Assembly: GCA_015847255.1 (NCBI GenBank)
Contig: JADLZK010001932.1
Location: 248,001 to 312,000, forward strand
DNA length: 64,000 nucleotides
Source: Hyparrhenia diplandra
Lineage: Eukaryota; Streptophyta; Magnoliopsida; Poales; Poaceae
Direction of reading: 5' to 3'
The translations under genes and the position numbers were made by a program. Under the pieces are notes generated by a model. The model saw nothing but the letters and a program-made list of their open reading frames with translations. It was not told where the DNA came from and ran no database searches. Positions within the stretch are counted from its first letter, which is position 1. Every line of letters starts with the position of its first letter. This document shows positions 23,930 through 34,300 of the stretch, in pieces.

Positions 23930-25600
23930 AAGTCCGCGTAGTGGAGAGGAGGCCGGGAAGGTAGAAGCGGCCATCGAAGAGGAGGAGGCCGTCTTCGAGT
24001 GTCCATGCTGGAGCAGCGTCGCCCGTGGTGACGTCGAGGGCGATGCGGCGTAGGTGCTGATCCTCCAATGTAGCCTGGCGTAGCTGGACAAAGACTCCGG
24101 TGGATGTGTCGTAGAGGTCCAAGGCAGTCGCATGCCTTGAACGTTTCCCAAGCCGAGTCACAGGTGTACGGATGCTGGGCGAAGATGCGACCCGAGGAGG
24201 CCGGGGGGGCGCCCTACGGCGGGGGGTGGAGCCGAAGTGAACGTAACTCTCGGGCGACCCTCACGGTAGTACCGCAGCTCGTGGGTCGCGAAGTCCCACG
24301 CCACGCGTCCCAAGCTTGCCCGCCCAAGGCATGCCAAGGATGACGTCGACGTCCTCACCGGTGGCATGGCGTAGGCGTCGATGTCGAAGGTGCTTTGGCG
24401 TCGGCGTAGTGGCGCGCCGAATGTGGCGGCGCTGCATGTAGACATGGCGGCCGGGTGCCGGTGGTGATCGCGACACGCGACCGGGCCGAGTCGGAGGCCT
24501 GCCGTGGTCACCACACGGGGTCGATGTAGTTGTGCGTTGCCCCGAAGTCGACGATGATGTTGACGCCCGTGCACGAGATCATACCGACGAGGTAGAGAGA
24601 ATGAGCACCACGCATCGGGAGTCGGGGTCCCCAGTGAGGACCTTCGATCGCTTGGCTCCTCTTTGACGCCCGCTAGTGGGTCGCTTTGTCGTCCGCCGGT
24701 GTAGTCGTTGAAGATGGTGATGTCGAAGAGATGCTTGCACTTGTGACCCCGTGAGAACGGTTCGTCCACGCTTGAAGCGTAGTCCAGCCTTGCGCCGTTC
24801 CGTCATCTCCTCTCGTGTCGGCCGTTTGAACGGCCGAAGTCGTTGCCGCCGACGAGGAGGGCGCGGGAGGGGCCAGCATGGGTAAGGGCGCAGGGGCCCT
24901 GCCCTTTGTCGGTGCTGGCTTGCTGGTGTTGTAGAGGATGGCGAGGCGTCGCTCGTATGCCCTGGCGAGAGACATGGCTGCCTCCATGTCCTTGGGGTTC
25001 TGCATCTCGACGTCCGTCTTGAGCGGTTCGCCCAAGCCTGCTGTGTAGATGTTGACCTGCTGCTGGTCGTCGAGGTTGCCTGCCCGTGCCACGTGTGCCA
25101 GAAACTGCTCCGTGTACTCATCGACGTTGCTTGTCTTCCTTAGTGATGCCAGCTCACCCAGCGGATTGCGCCGTTCAGCTGGGCCAAAGCGCCGTTGACA
25201 TATTGGGCGAAGCTTGCCTAATCGCCCTTTGGTTTCTCCTGGGACAGCCTCATGTACCATTGCTGAGCTCCTCCTGTGAGATGATAGGATGCGTACCAGA
25301 CCTGCTCTGTTGCTGGCGTACCTTGTCCTCTGAAAAATTGTTCGCAGCGGTTGATCCACGGGAGGGGATCCTCCTTTCCATCATAAGTTGGGAAGGACAG
25401 CTTGTGCAGACGGGGAGCCAGAGCTGAGAAGGTGTCGCCCGGAGGTGGAGGGGGGCGGCGCATGCGCCCCTGATGGCGGCGCCCCTGCTGGCGCGGCCTG
25501 AGGCTTCAAGTAGCACTTCATCAGGTTCGCCGATCATCCGTGGTGACTTGATTGTCCTGGTTCTGCTTGCCATCAGTCCGCTTCTTGATGAAGTCGCGGG
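23930..25600 (-). pseudogene. gypsy gag-protease remnant
   Basis: Minus strand. Gag: LHKLSFPTYDGKEDPLPWI, then CEQFFRGQGTP and GGAQQWYMRL (about 25400-25220); after a frameshift, FGPAERRNPLGELASLR and TEQFLAHVARAGNL to AMSLARAYERRLAIL (about 25190-24940). A CCHC-like knuckle is only partly kept (EPFSRGHKCKHLF near 24760). Protease: NIIVDFGATHNYI near 24550, where the usual DSGA motif reads DFGA, then EDVDVILGMPW and RVAWDFATHELRYY (about 24345-24260). Next comes PAWTLEDGLLLFDGRFYLP (about 24000-23940), the segment that in full elements follows RNase H. The whole reverse transcriptase-RNase H block is therefore deleted. Multiple frameshifts are present. Confidence 0.85.
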
Positions 25601-25803
25601 CTGCTGACTCGAACATTGCCCTCATCTCGATCTCGGCTTCACGTAGTTGTTGACGGTGTTTGAGCGTTCTTTGGATCCTTGCCCGAGAAGATAGAGAGCC
25701 TATCGTCGATCTTGTCCATCCGGCTGTTGATCTTGGCGACCTCGTCGGCCAAGTTCTTCACAGAGTCTTGGATTCGGTGTCCATGGTGGTGGGTGGATCG
25801 TAG

Positions 25804-25818
25804 TGGTCTCCGGATACC
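25804..25818 (-). other. tRNA-iMet-like primer-binding site
   Basis: On the minus strand TGGTATCCGGAGAC sits a few bases inside the 5' LTR end, close to the plant iMet primer site TGGTATCAGAGC. Confidence 0.75.
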
Positions 25819-25821
25819 AGC

Positions 25822-26389
25822 CGTCGGTTTCGGCTAGATTGGGCCGGAGGCGACACGTAGATTGGGAATTGGGAGGGTGGAGGTGGAGGCGGCGAGGGTG
25901 GAGGTGGCGGCGCGGCTGCCGCGGCCGGCTCGGGAGGCGCGGCGGCGGCTTGGTCGGGGTGCGTGTGGTGGGCGAGGGCGGGAAGGGCGGCGCGGGAGAG
26001 AGAGGAAGAGAGATTGGGATAAATTTTCTTTATTGCTTGTTGCCCCGAAAGATTACAGACCCCTTACTTATATAGCCCGGCTAGTGGGACTTGTATCTCA
26101 AGCAATCTCTAAAGGTTTCCTTATAGATTGGAATACCTTTTACAAGCATGTCCTATTCATTTATTTCCTAATAAGGGTCTCCCTTATAGATGAGATATCC
26201 CCTTGCACACCAAAACACCTAAAGATAATCCTAGATATTTTCCTTCCTTTTCTCGAATTAGTTGCCGAAGAATCCGCGGAAGGGAGGGGACGGAGGGGGG
26301 GGCGCGCGCAAGGCCAGGGGGGGGCGGCGCCGGTGCTCCTTGGGCCTATCGGGCCTGTCCTTCCGGGCTCTATTTCCTGGATCATGACA
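25822..26389 (-). repeat. Right (5') LTR of the 3.76-kb gypsy element
   Basis: 568 bp. In plus orientation it begins CGTCGGTTTCGGC (TG changed to CG at the outermost base pair) and ends GGATCATGACA. Confidence 0.92.
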
Positions 26390-26615
26390 ATGTGAAGCAA
26401 CAATCAGATGTCACAGAGTCTAGCAATGCCAAACTAATTTCATTTTGAAAAAGAAATGGAAAAATAGTTATACATCATCTAAAATAGATATAGTTCTATA
26501 AATATTGTAACCTATTATTGCAAGTTTCTATGACACTATAATATCAATCTATGTGTGTCTATATAAACCCCCTCCCACACTCTCTAATATATTCATGCAT
26601 ACAAGTTATGAATAT
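26390..26615. repeat. Block B2 of the duplication, right part
   Basis: Continues the A2 match directly from the second ATGTG copy (GAAGCAACAATCAGATG against GAAGCAACAAACAGATG) to CATACAAGTTATGAAT. Confidence 0.9.
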
Positions 26616-26790
26616 AAAATACCACACATCATATTTACTTACTCTTTTTGCAAATTAATGTTGCAAAAAGATAAAAATGTAAAATTATGCATATACATTG
26701 AAATTGACAAAAAAAAAAGCTTTTCACAAGTAACTCAAAAAGGACACAACATGACTTTCAGTGCAATAAAAAGACCATAAATCTAAAAAA

Positions 26791-27582
26791 CTATACCAGG
26801 CATGTGTTATAATAAAAGGAACCACGACAGTTCCATGGAATGCTGCTACTGCTACCACCGCCATTGCTCAGCTTGTCATGGACCCTTGCTGGCATCACCA
26901 TGGCCTTCCAGGTTTGTCCAACATCATTTCCCTCAGCGGCGCCCGTCATGTTAAGCTCAGTGCACCTACTGCCAAACTGTAGTCTGTGCATGCCTTCTAG
27001 TTCTATGTTGGTGGGCTGCTGGTCAACCGCACTGTGCTCATCGCTTTTCTCAAGTTACATAATCTCGGGCTCAATGCAAGGGGCAACCACAACAGGCTCT
27101 TGCTTTACCTGATGACTGCTGTAACAGTAGTGGTGGCATCCGTAGTCTCTTAGGAAATAGGGCCAACTCATACGTCTCTGAAGGCTGCAAGAAACCAAAC
27201 CTTGCATGATCGACGGTGGTTGAACATTATTCAATGAAAGTTGGTCTAACGGTGGCAGACTATATTGTCGTATTTCTAGGCTCAGCGGTAATGGAGGCAG
27301 CTTTGAGTCCGACAATGACTGCGCGTGGTGAGCCGAGCATGATGAATAGGTCTGGAAAATGGTGGAACTACTACGAAGAGGCGCCACATTGCTGGAGAAA
27401 TGTTGCGATGCCTCTGGCAACGGCTCCAACTCGGAGAAGATCCTGCTGGGCAGATCGGTGGAGGAGGACTGTGGCTGCGACGCAGGCAAAGGGAACCTGG
27501 TCGAAAAGATGACGCCTACTGGCAGAGGCTGCAAAGTAGAAAACGACGGCTGTCCCTGTTGTTGCTGCATGGTCAGAGACAC
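26791..27582 (-). pseudogene. Unrecognised protein gene, one in-frame stop
   Basis: A 264-codon minus-strand frame from the ATG at 27582 to the stop at 26791, interrupted by one TAA (27055-27057). Before the stop: a Gln-rich start (MQQQQGQPSFSTL), then Pro/Ser/Leu-rich sequence, and VKQEPVVVAPCIEPEIM. Reading on in the same frame gives LEKSDEHSAVDQQPTN, then MTGAAEGNDVGQTWKAMV and LSNGGGSSSSIPW. Low-complexity Q/S/P content and VKQEP (which fits the SUMO-acceptor pattern psi-K-x-E) would suit a regulatory protein, but that is inference and no domain is recognised. A degraded copy at 7330-7520 shows it existed before the A/B duplication. A CACTA element lies 42 bp upstream of the ATG, in the promoter or 5' UTR. 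The TAA could also be skipped by splicing. Confidence 0.5.
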
Positions 27583-27623
27583 TAATCACGCCATTTCTTG
27601 CTCCTGCTAGCCGTGAAGCAACG

Positions 27624-29074
27624 CACTACCGGATTTCAGGGCTTTGTAGAGTGCTTAAGACACTCGGCGAAGGCCGAAAAACACTCGGCAAAGGTGCCTT
27701 ACCACTGCACTACGTTGTCACTTTGTGTTTAGATTCCGTATTAATTAGTTCCTCAAATGTTATACTAGTCTAAGTTACCTGTTTGATACCCTAAATGAAT
27801 TCAAATAAAAAGTTATCAACTACAAAGTTTCATAACTTTTGAGATCTACATTTTCATTTAGGAAGTTTATACATCCGAGATCGATTGAAAAAAAAATCAA
27901 ATTTCAAATTCGAGAGATTGAAATGTAGTTATGCATGATAAGATGATTTCAAATCAAAATGTTGTCAACTACAACGTTTCATAACTTTTTGAAATCATAA
28001 CTATTCATTTATTAAGTTTCCATCCGAGGTCATTTGAAAAAATCAAATTTCAAATTTGAGAGATTGAAACATAGTTTTGCATGATAAGATGATTTCAAAT
28101 AAAAATTTGTCAATTACAAAGATTCATAACTTTTTGAGATCTACATTTCTCATTGATAAGTTTTTCCATCTGAGGTCATTTAAAAAATTTGAACTAATTT
28201 GAATTTTTTAAACAACCACGATGGAAACATTTCTAAATGAAAAGTGTAGATCCCTGAAAAGTTATGAATCTTTTGTAGTTGATAACTTTTTATTTGTATC
28301 TATTCAGGACCTCAAAAACTAATTTGGAAAACTGCTTTGTGGAGTGCCACATGGCAAAGATGCTCTTTGCCAAAGGAGTTTTTCAAATTAGTGTTTCAGT
28401 CCCTAAACAAATTTAAATAAAAAAGTTGTCAACAACAAAGTTCAATAACCTTTTTGAGATATACAATTTTCATTTAGGAAGTTTTTCCATTAAAGGTCGT
28501 TTGAAAATTTTAATTTCAAGTTTGAGAGATTTAGACCTAGTTTTGCATGGTAAGATGAATTAAATACAAAGGTCCATATCTTTTTTTAGAGACTTATTGA
28601 AGTTTACTTTGGTTATTTATTCATTTGTCAAAGTGTTAGTGACATTTTTCGTAAATCTTATTAATCTTTCTTATAGTTCCATGAAACTACGACATGATAT
28701 GACAGAGATGTAGGTTTTGTGGACAATGTTACTAACTTTTTATCAAATGAAGAAATGACCAAAATAAACTTTGTACCTTGTAGTTGAAAACTTTTTTATT
28801 TGAACTTGTTTAGGGTCTCAAAAGTTGATTTGAAAATGTGCTTTCTTTGAGTGCCAAACCAAGCCACTCGGCAAAGACCCTCTTTGCCGATTTCTTTTTA
28901 ACACTCGGCAAAGAGTGTCTTTCTTGAGTGCCTTTTTGGCACTCGGCAAAACCGTATTTGTCAAGTGTTTTTCTTACCGTGTGTTTTTTTATTTGGCACT
29001 CGGCAAGAGGCTCCCGAAAAAATATACTTGGCAAAGAGGTGGGCACTCGACAAAGATGCGGATCCCTGGTAGTG
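27624..29074. mobile_element. CACTA element, non-autonomous, 1.45 kb
   Basis: Left end CACTACCGGATTTCAGGG; right end, read inverted, CACTACCAGGGATCC. Both ends carry ACTCGGC[A/G]AAG subterminal repeats (27660-27695 and 28862-29050), the binding-site type used by CACTA transposases. Flanking triplets are ACG and ATG, one mismatch from a 3-bp TSD. The interior is AT-rich with diverged tandem repeats (AACTACAAAGTTTCATAAC units starting near 27815, 27970 and 28100) and no transposase. It stands immediately upstream of the reading frame at 26791-27582. Confidence 0.92.
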
Positions 29075-29736
29075 ATGGGCGGTCTTGGGTTATTAGTTTT
29101 TGTGCGGTCGGATCACCAAAGATGTTGGTGCTCATCCTACGAATCGAGCTAAGCTCCGAGATGAAGGGCGAGGGCAGGGAGTGCGTGAGCGTGCTACTTG
29201 GGCGTGGGTGGCATTTCGCCTCCCGCCCTTGGCGAAGGCGAGATCTGATAGAATTGGGATGAGGAAGAACCCGACGCGGTCAACCAAAGGCTGGAGCAAC
29301 CAAAGGCGGCAGGTGAAGCCAAGCCGCGAGATTCGAGGTGGCCAAACAACGGCGGTGCTATCGGGCGGATAGATTGATAGCGACAAGTGGCGCTGCGGGC
29401 AGGAGAGCGTGGAAGGCGACATCGAGGAAAGCGGAGGACATGGAACCGTGAATCGAGCGAGCGGAGGACGACGAAGTAGAACCTAAGCTTGCGGTGGCGG
29501 GGCGGGGCGAGTTTCAGCGCTGCTGTTCCATGGATCGATGAAGACTTCAAGAGCGGCGAGGAAATGGAAGGATTAATCTGGGCGCGGCGGCAAAGTGGCG
29601 CATGTGGCAGGTGGGGAATGGGGAGCGCCACCCGGCGGCCGAGCAAATGGAGAAAGAAAAAAAGAGAGACAGGAGCGTGCTCACTATGACCTTTGCTAAC
29701 ATCGAGGGTTTCGGGAGGAGCCAGGTTTTCGAATCT
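29075..29736. other. GC-rich segment between two CACTA elements
   Basis: No recognised gene. A 181-residue minus frame (29194-29739) is Pro/Ser/Arg-rich and runs across the CACTA boundary, so it is probably compositional. The segment could be the displaced 5' region of the gene at 26791-27582, but nothing tests this here. Confidence 0.4.
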
Positions 29737-30396
29737 CACTAGTACAAAAGCCTACTATGGGAACGCCTCCCTTTTTGATTAGGGGCGGTTCATGTTTTGA
29801 GCCGCCCCTACGGTGAAGCAAATTCCTTTCATCGGACTAGCCGCCCCTACGGTGACCACTGCGGGGGGGCAGTTTTTGTTTCAGCTGCCCCTACTAATAG
29901 CGGGGCGGTTCAATATCTGGCCTCCCTTATCGCGTGGTCCACCAGAGGCGGCTCTATATTGAGGCGCCCTCGTAGTGGGTTGCCGAATTTTTAAAATGGG
30001 GCACCAATTTTTTTTTTAAATGGTCTCGAATGGGAAAATAACCTAAATAAAAGATGTAGATCTCGAAAAGTTATAAATCTTTGTTGTTAACAACTTTTTC
30101 ATTTGACTTAATTTGATGTCTCAAAATGTGGGGTTTGAATTTTGAATTTCAAAATTTGAAATTTTCAAACGACCAAGGATGGAAAAACTTCCTAAATATG
30201 AATTGTAGATCTCGAAAAGTTATGAAACTTTATAGTTGACCACTTTTTTATTTGAAGTCGTCTTGTCATACAAAAACTACGTCGAAATATCTCAAATTTG
30301 AAATTCAAATTTCATAAATGACCTCAGATGGAGAAACACCCTAAATGAAAATTATATATTTTGAAAAGTTATGAAACTTTTTAAAGTGTACTAGTG
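29737..30396. mobile_element. CACTA element, non-autonomous, 660 bp, perfect TSD
   Basis: Left end CACTAGTACAAAAGCC and right end inverted CACTAGTACACTTT, so 10 bp of the terminal inverted repeat match exactly. Flanking TCT at 29734-29736 and 30397-30399 is a perfect 3-bp target duplication. The left subterminal region holds AGGGGCGGTT / GCCGCCCCTA repeats. The rest is CTCGAAAAGTTATGAAAC-type internal repeat. No coding capacity. Confidence 0.95.
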
Positions 30397-31128
30397 TCTT
30401 TTTCCGTTTTAAAGTGCCATCGGATATTCTTTTCTTTCGTCGAGGTGGGAGATATATATCATTTTTAATGGAATCTCCCCAGATACGGTTTATAATTCTT
30501 TGTGACAAGAATAGATACGTGTGCACTTATATATAGGGCCGGGCCTCCTTTCAAAGTGTATATATAGGCCCAATGCGCCTTGTTAATTACATAGTTTCTT
30601 CATAATTTGGCCCAGTCTGATCAATCCACATTCGTGACATAGGATAAGCAACATTGGATGAGTATATGCAAGTGTATAAGCCACACGTGAACATCAACCC
30701 TGAACCCACACCAAAAGAACACCATTCATTAATATACATATACAATCTCTTGAATCGTCTCCCATTCTCCCTTCTTGAACCCTTAGCTTGGCCGAGCCCT
30801 TCCCAACGGTATGGCCTGGTGTAGGAGGCGCGGTGCACGGTGGGCGGCGCGACCTGGTGAGTTACGCAGCTATAGAGCACTCTACATGAGAGATCGATCG
30901 ACCTCCTTAACTAGCGAAATGAGGGGGCTGTTGCTCCTTCCAGGCTTCCACGACACCGTGTGGACAAGGTCGAGGCACGGACAACTCTGAGCAGGCGGCG
31001 ACACTCCTTTCATGACTCCAGCGGGGGCATTGGCTCCCCCTTCTGTGGCTCTGAGTAGGCAGGTCCCTAGGCGTCTTCGAGATATCAGCTAGCCATTTGT
31101 GGCGTTTGTTCCATGATTCTTGAAATAA
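30397..31128. other. Non-coding stretch with one unrecognised minus frame
   Basis: A 97-residue minus frame (30587-30880) with WEGLGQAKGSRRENGRRF has no recognised domain and no clear gene context. A GC-rich patch (30930-31080) follows. No other feature is supported. Confidence 0.35.
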
Positions 31129-31152
31129 CTTATAATTAGGATGGAGGGAGTA
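31129..31152. mobile_element. Stowaway-like terminal fragment
   Basis: Inverted, it reads TACTCCCTCCATCCTAATTA, the consensus end of grass Stowaway (Tc1/mariner) MITEs. The opposite end was not located. Confidence 0.6.
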
Positions 31153-31794
31153 AAAAAGATATAATTAGATGGCGACATGTGGACCCATGGACGGTGTGAC
31201 TGGCTAAACATATTTTGCCTGTGCAATTGAATTTCATTGTTTGTTTGAGCCACAGTTGATTTCATTGGCAACGGACAATTTGTGGCTCCATGCTCCTTAT
31301 TAAGTGTCATATATAAAATCCCTGCAACAACGCGTAGGGTGTTATTTAGTTATGTATTAATAACTTTGTTACTGAGGATAAGTCATATGTATGTTGTGAA
31401 AATATGTGACACCAAATAACTAATATTTGCAATTATTAATAACTTTATAGGAAAGGATAAAACATCTATGATACCAGATAAATATAATTGATGATGTATC
31501 TAGTGACACTTATTCGATGTCATAAACATTAGTGCTCTGTCCTATAAATTGATCAGACGCTTAAAATATTTTGACTTCTTAGGAAAACTCTAGAAGTTGA
31601 TTTAATTTGAGACTACTTAGAACTAGCTCACAAGTCACATTGGCGGTGCCCTCTGACGATAGCTCGTTTACCATCTGCCTAAAGTTTCATGCGGTTGTTT
31701 GAACCTGATGCAGAAAGACTCACTCATATTATTTCTCATTGGCTCCTCAACAAGTACACGCATGGGTACAACTTTTCTAATTAGTCCAAAGAAA

Positions 31795-32000
31795 AGGTGT
31801 CACACTCTGACACGTACTAACACCGGCGCGAATGAAGTAAACGAGAGTTGGTCGGCAGTGCAGTGTCGTGTCGTGTGTGTCCCAAGCACTACATATTCGC
31901 TGTAGATATCTGAGTTCTGAGGACGACAAGTCTAGCTTGTTGCCAATTCGTGCTCAACTCTGAACTGGGCAAGAGGAGACCTCCTCCTTTCGCAAGTTAT
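31795..32000. repeat. Old duplicate of 62100-62260
   Basis: Collinear blocks: GTGTCACAC, GATGAAGTAA / AATGAAGTAAA, CAGTGTCGTG, ATTCGTG.TCAACTCTGAACTG / ATTCGTGTTAAACTCTGAACTG, GACCTC.TCCTTTCGCAA. Weaker similarity continues to 32240 (partner about 62480). No coding is seen in either copy, so they may be old regulatory or untranslated DNA. Confidence 0.65.
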
Positions 32001-32918
32001 ATATTATCCCCGAAATACGTTCACTCTCTGAAATGACATGATACGATTCACCTAGCTACAAATTGCATGAGAAGGGTTACCTAGGTAGCTTGTCGTTCAA
32101 ACGACCACATTTTTATTTTTAATGAGGAAACTAATAATTGTTATATTATTCAGTGAACAAAGCCAAATGCAGAACTGCTACCTTTGTGAGAGGCAGGAGA
32201 GTTAAAAACCAAAGACTCTACTAGCTAGAGACGATCGACCGTTGCCCTCAGTCACTCACTCAACCCTTTGAAATGTTGACTTTAGAAGCAAAACAAAGAA
32301 AAGAAATGTATACTTGTAGGATAAAAAGACATTATGCATAGTCAACTGCCAAAGCGAAAGAAATGCAGTACAGACATGGTTATGTTAGGATCTCCTGGTG
32401 GTGATCGGCCGGGCGGCGAGGGTAGTCACTGTTCAAGACGGCGGCGCGAACCACACGTGGGTTTTGTTATAGTACGTCACTGTTCGGCGGCCGGCAATCG
32501 GGCATGGATTACGACTGCGTAAGCATTCTTGCATTGGTTGTTTCTTCTGATTCTCAAAGGATACGCTAGCTCGCTGTAGAAAACGATGAAAAGTGGAACA
32601 GTAGCATGCACGATGACCATCCACCAAATTAAAAGCCAGAAAACAAGTTTGTCAAAACAAAAACAAAGGCCAGAATCTGACGAAAACAATGTCTCAGAGG
32701 TTGAACCGTCAACTCATAGACCTTGGTACGTACCTTTTTTCCATGCTTTAAATGGAATCACAGGACCCGTCTATTTGTGTTCACTACTGATAGAGACTTG
32801 GATTTGGAGCACACGGTAAGGATCCACGAGGGTCTCAGGTGTCGTAGCGGTCAATTCATCGTACGTACTAGTAGTAGATATAGATATACAATACTCTTGT
32901 TTGACTTGCAAAAAGACG
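32001..32918. other. Non-coding stretch
   Basis: No gene is recognised. Two short overlapping open frames at 32586-32932 have no domain. Confidence 0.4.
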
Positions 32919-33182
32919 GGATCTTACACTAGTTAGGATAGATATATCTTCACGGGAACAATCTCTACACAGGGTTATATATTTTGATCAAACTTGGGAG
33001 CAGCTGACGATTCCGGTTACCATGGACCTACGACTGAAATTAATGATTAACGTCGTCGTCATTTGATGATTAGTTTACTCAACTATCGGTCGGCCAGTCT
33101 TCATTTGGTCTTTGAGCTAGTTTCATTTGCCTATTAGTACTATATTTAATTATTTTTTGGAATACGGCTTCCGCTTGGTTGA

Positions 33183-33537
33183 CACTACAAGAATTGATGT
33201 TTTACATGACGATTTTTGGTGACGTTCTTAGAAATCATCATGGAATTATACTATCTGTGACGGTTCATTCTAAGGGTGATACAACTGTGACAACTAGTTT
33301 AGTTTTTATCATTGTCGGGCGTGATATAGTAGTATGACAACTCATTTTTAAATATGTGATGGACCTCTTAAATTTGTCACTTATCGATGATGTATGAACG
33401 AAATTAAAAATAATTGTGGAAAGCTTTTCACGTGGTACTCTAGAAAAGCCAAAAAAAAACTAAAACAATTCAAGAAATGGAACTGAGAAATAATTGCACA
33501 GAAGGAGAAACTAAACAAAATAAGAAGAGACACTTCA
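33183..33537. mobile_element. 355-bp CACTACAAG insertion, defined by empty sites
   Basis: Unit 1 reads ...GGTTGA then CACTACAAGAATTGATG...GAGACACTTCA then TGAGAGGGTTCC. Units 2 (about 35330) and 3 (about 50955) read CGTTGAGAGGGTTCC with nothing inserted. The TGA triplet is duplicated (33180-33182, 33538-33540). CACTACAAGAA is a CACTA-type start. The right end, inverted TGAAGTGTCTC, does not match it, so the element is end-mutated or internally derived. Confidence 0.82.
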
Positions 33538-33594
33538 TGAGAGGGTTCCTATAATCAATATATGGTTTTTTAGTACATTGGAGGACTTCATTAG

Positions 33595-34300
33595 TTTTTT
33601 TAGAGTTCATGGGCGGCACCCCGGCCTTTATATTGAAAGACCATCAATTAAGTTCATTACAAAACTCCATAGCCACACCGGCTAGGGCTCACAACAACAC
33701 TCCATGTCCCACCAGCAGAACTACGTTAAATCGACAATAAGCCAGAAGCAGAAAACTAAGTAGAGGCATCAACTCATGCGACGCGACATAAAAAAGGAAT
33801 CAGTAACGGATCCAGCCTAACATTTCATTGATGTCACTCTACTACACCATAGATTAATTGCACATATGAGTATCAATTTACAAGGGAAATCAAAGAAAAT
33901 CATTGCTGTCACCAAACAGTAGTAAAAGGGCTGGATCCGTCCTTACGTATTCCAGGCATCACGTTCCTTAGAGAAGTCGATCCATATCTTCACGCCCTCC
34001 AGATCAACAGAAAGCAGCGAGAACCGGCTCCTTCAAACAAGGTGGCATCCTAGTCGCCAGTAGACAAGAAAAGCAGACGGTCCACCCTGTTGCTTAACTG
34101 GTCAGTCCAGGCAGCCTTTGAGTACTCGTAGACATCGATTTCAAATTTTCCAACCTCTTTAAGTAATCTAGAGCCTGATCCTGTGGGCACAACGTGCTCC
34201 AATTCTCCAACATCAGCTACCTTCAGTAGCAGAACACAACCATTTTTCCATACAAACCCTAAAAACACAAGCTATTTCTTAGTTTCCAGAGCCCCACGGG
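33595..34300 (-). pseudogene. LINE 3'-end fragment (unit 1)
   Basis: Read on the minus strand, the frame 34268-34050 gives VWKNGCVLLLKVADVGELEH. The equivalent frame in unit 2 begins WGLWKLRNSLCFQG, which fits the C-terminal zinc-knuckle-like region of plant L1-type LINE ORF2. The 3' side ends in a run of T on the plus strand (33595-33601), consistent with a short poly(A) tail. No reverse transcriptase core is present. Assignment rests on the WKLRN..CFQ pattern. Confidence 0.5.

Larger units (their letters stand above)
22629..26389 (-). mobile_element. Ty3-gypsy deletion derivative with 5-bp TSD
   Basis: 3761 bp, flanked by ATGTG at 22624-22628 and 26390-26394. The uninterrupted homologous site in block A (about 9080) proves the boundaries. 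Two LTRs enclose about 2.6 kb in minus orientation. A TGGTATCCGGAGAC primer-binding site lies next to the right LTR and a G-rich polypurine tract next to the left LTR. Gag and protease are recognisable. Reverse transcriptase, RNase H and the integrase core are missing; only a linker that normally precedes the integrase zinc finger survives. It is a non-autonomous internal-deletion derivative. GC content is far above the AT-rich block around it. Confidence 0.95.

Noticed and set aside
23057..25573. Many long GC-rich open frames on both strands that look like host genes
   Set aside because: They lie inside a gypsy element with LTRs, PBS, PPT and TSD. Only the minus-strand gag-protease frames carry motifs; the rest are shadows of high GC content.
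29194..29739. A 181-residue minus-strand frame
   Set aside because: Pro/Ser/Arg-rich, without a domain, and it starts inside the neighbouring CACTA element. Composition explains it better than a gene.
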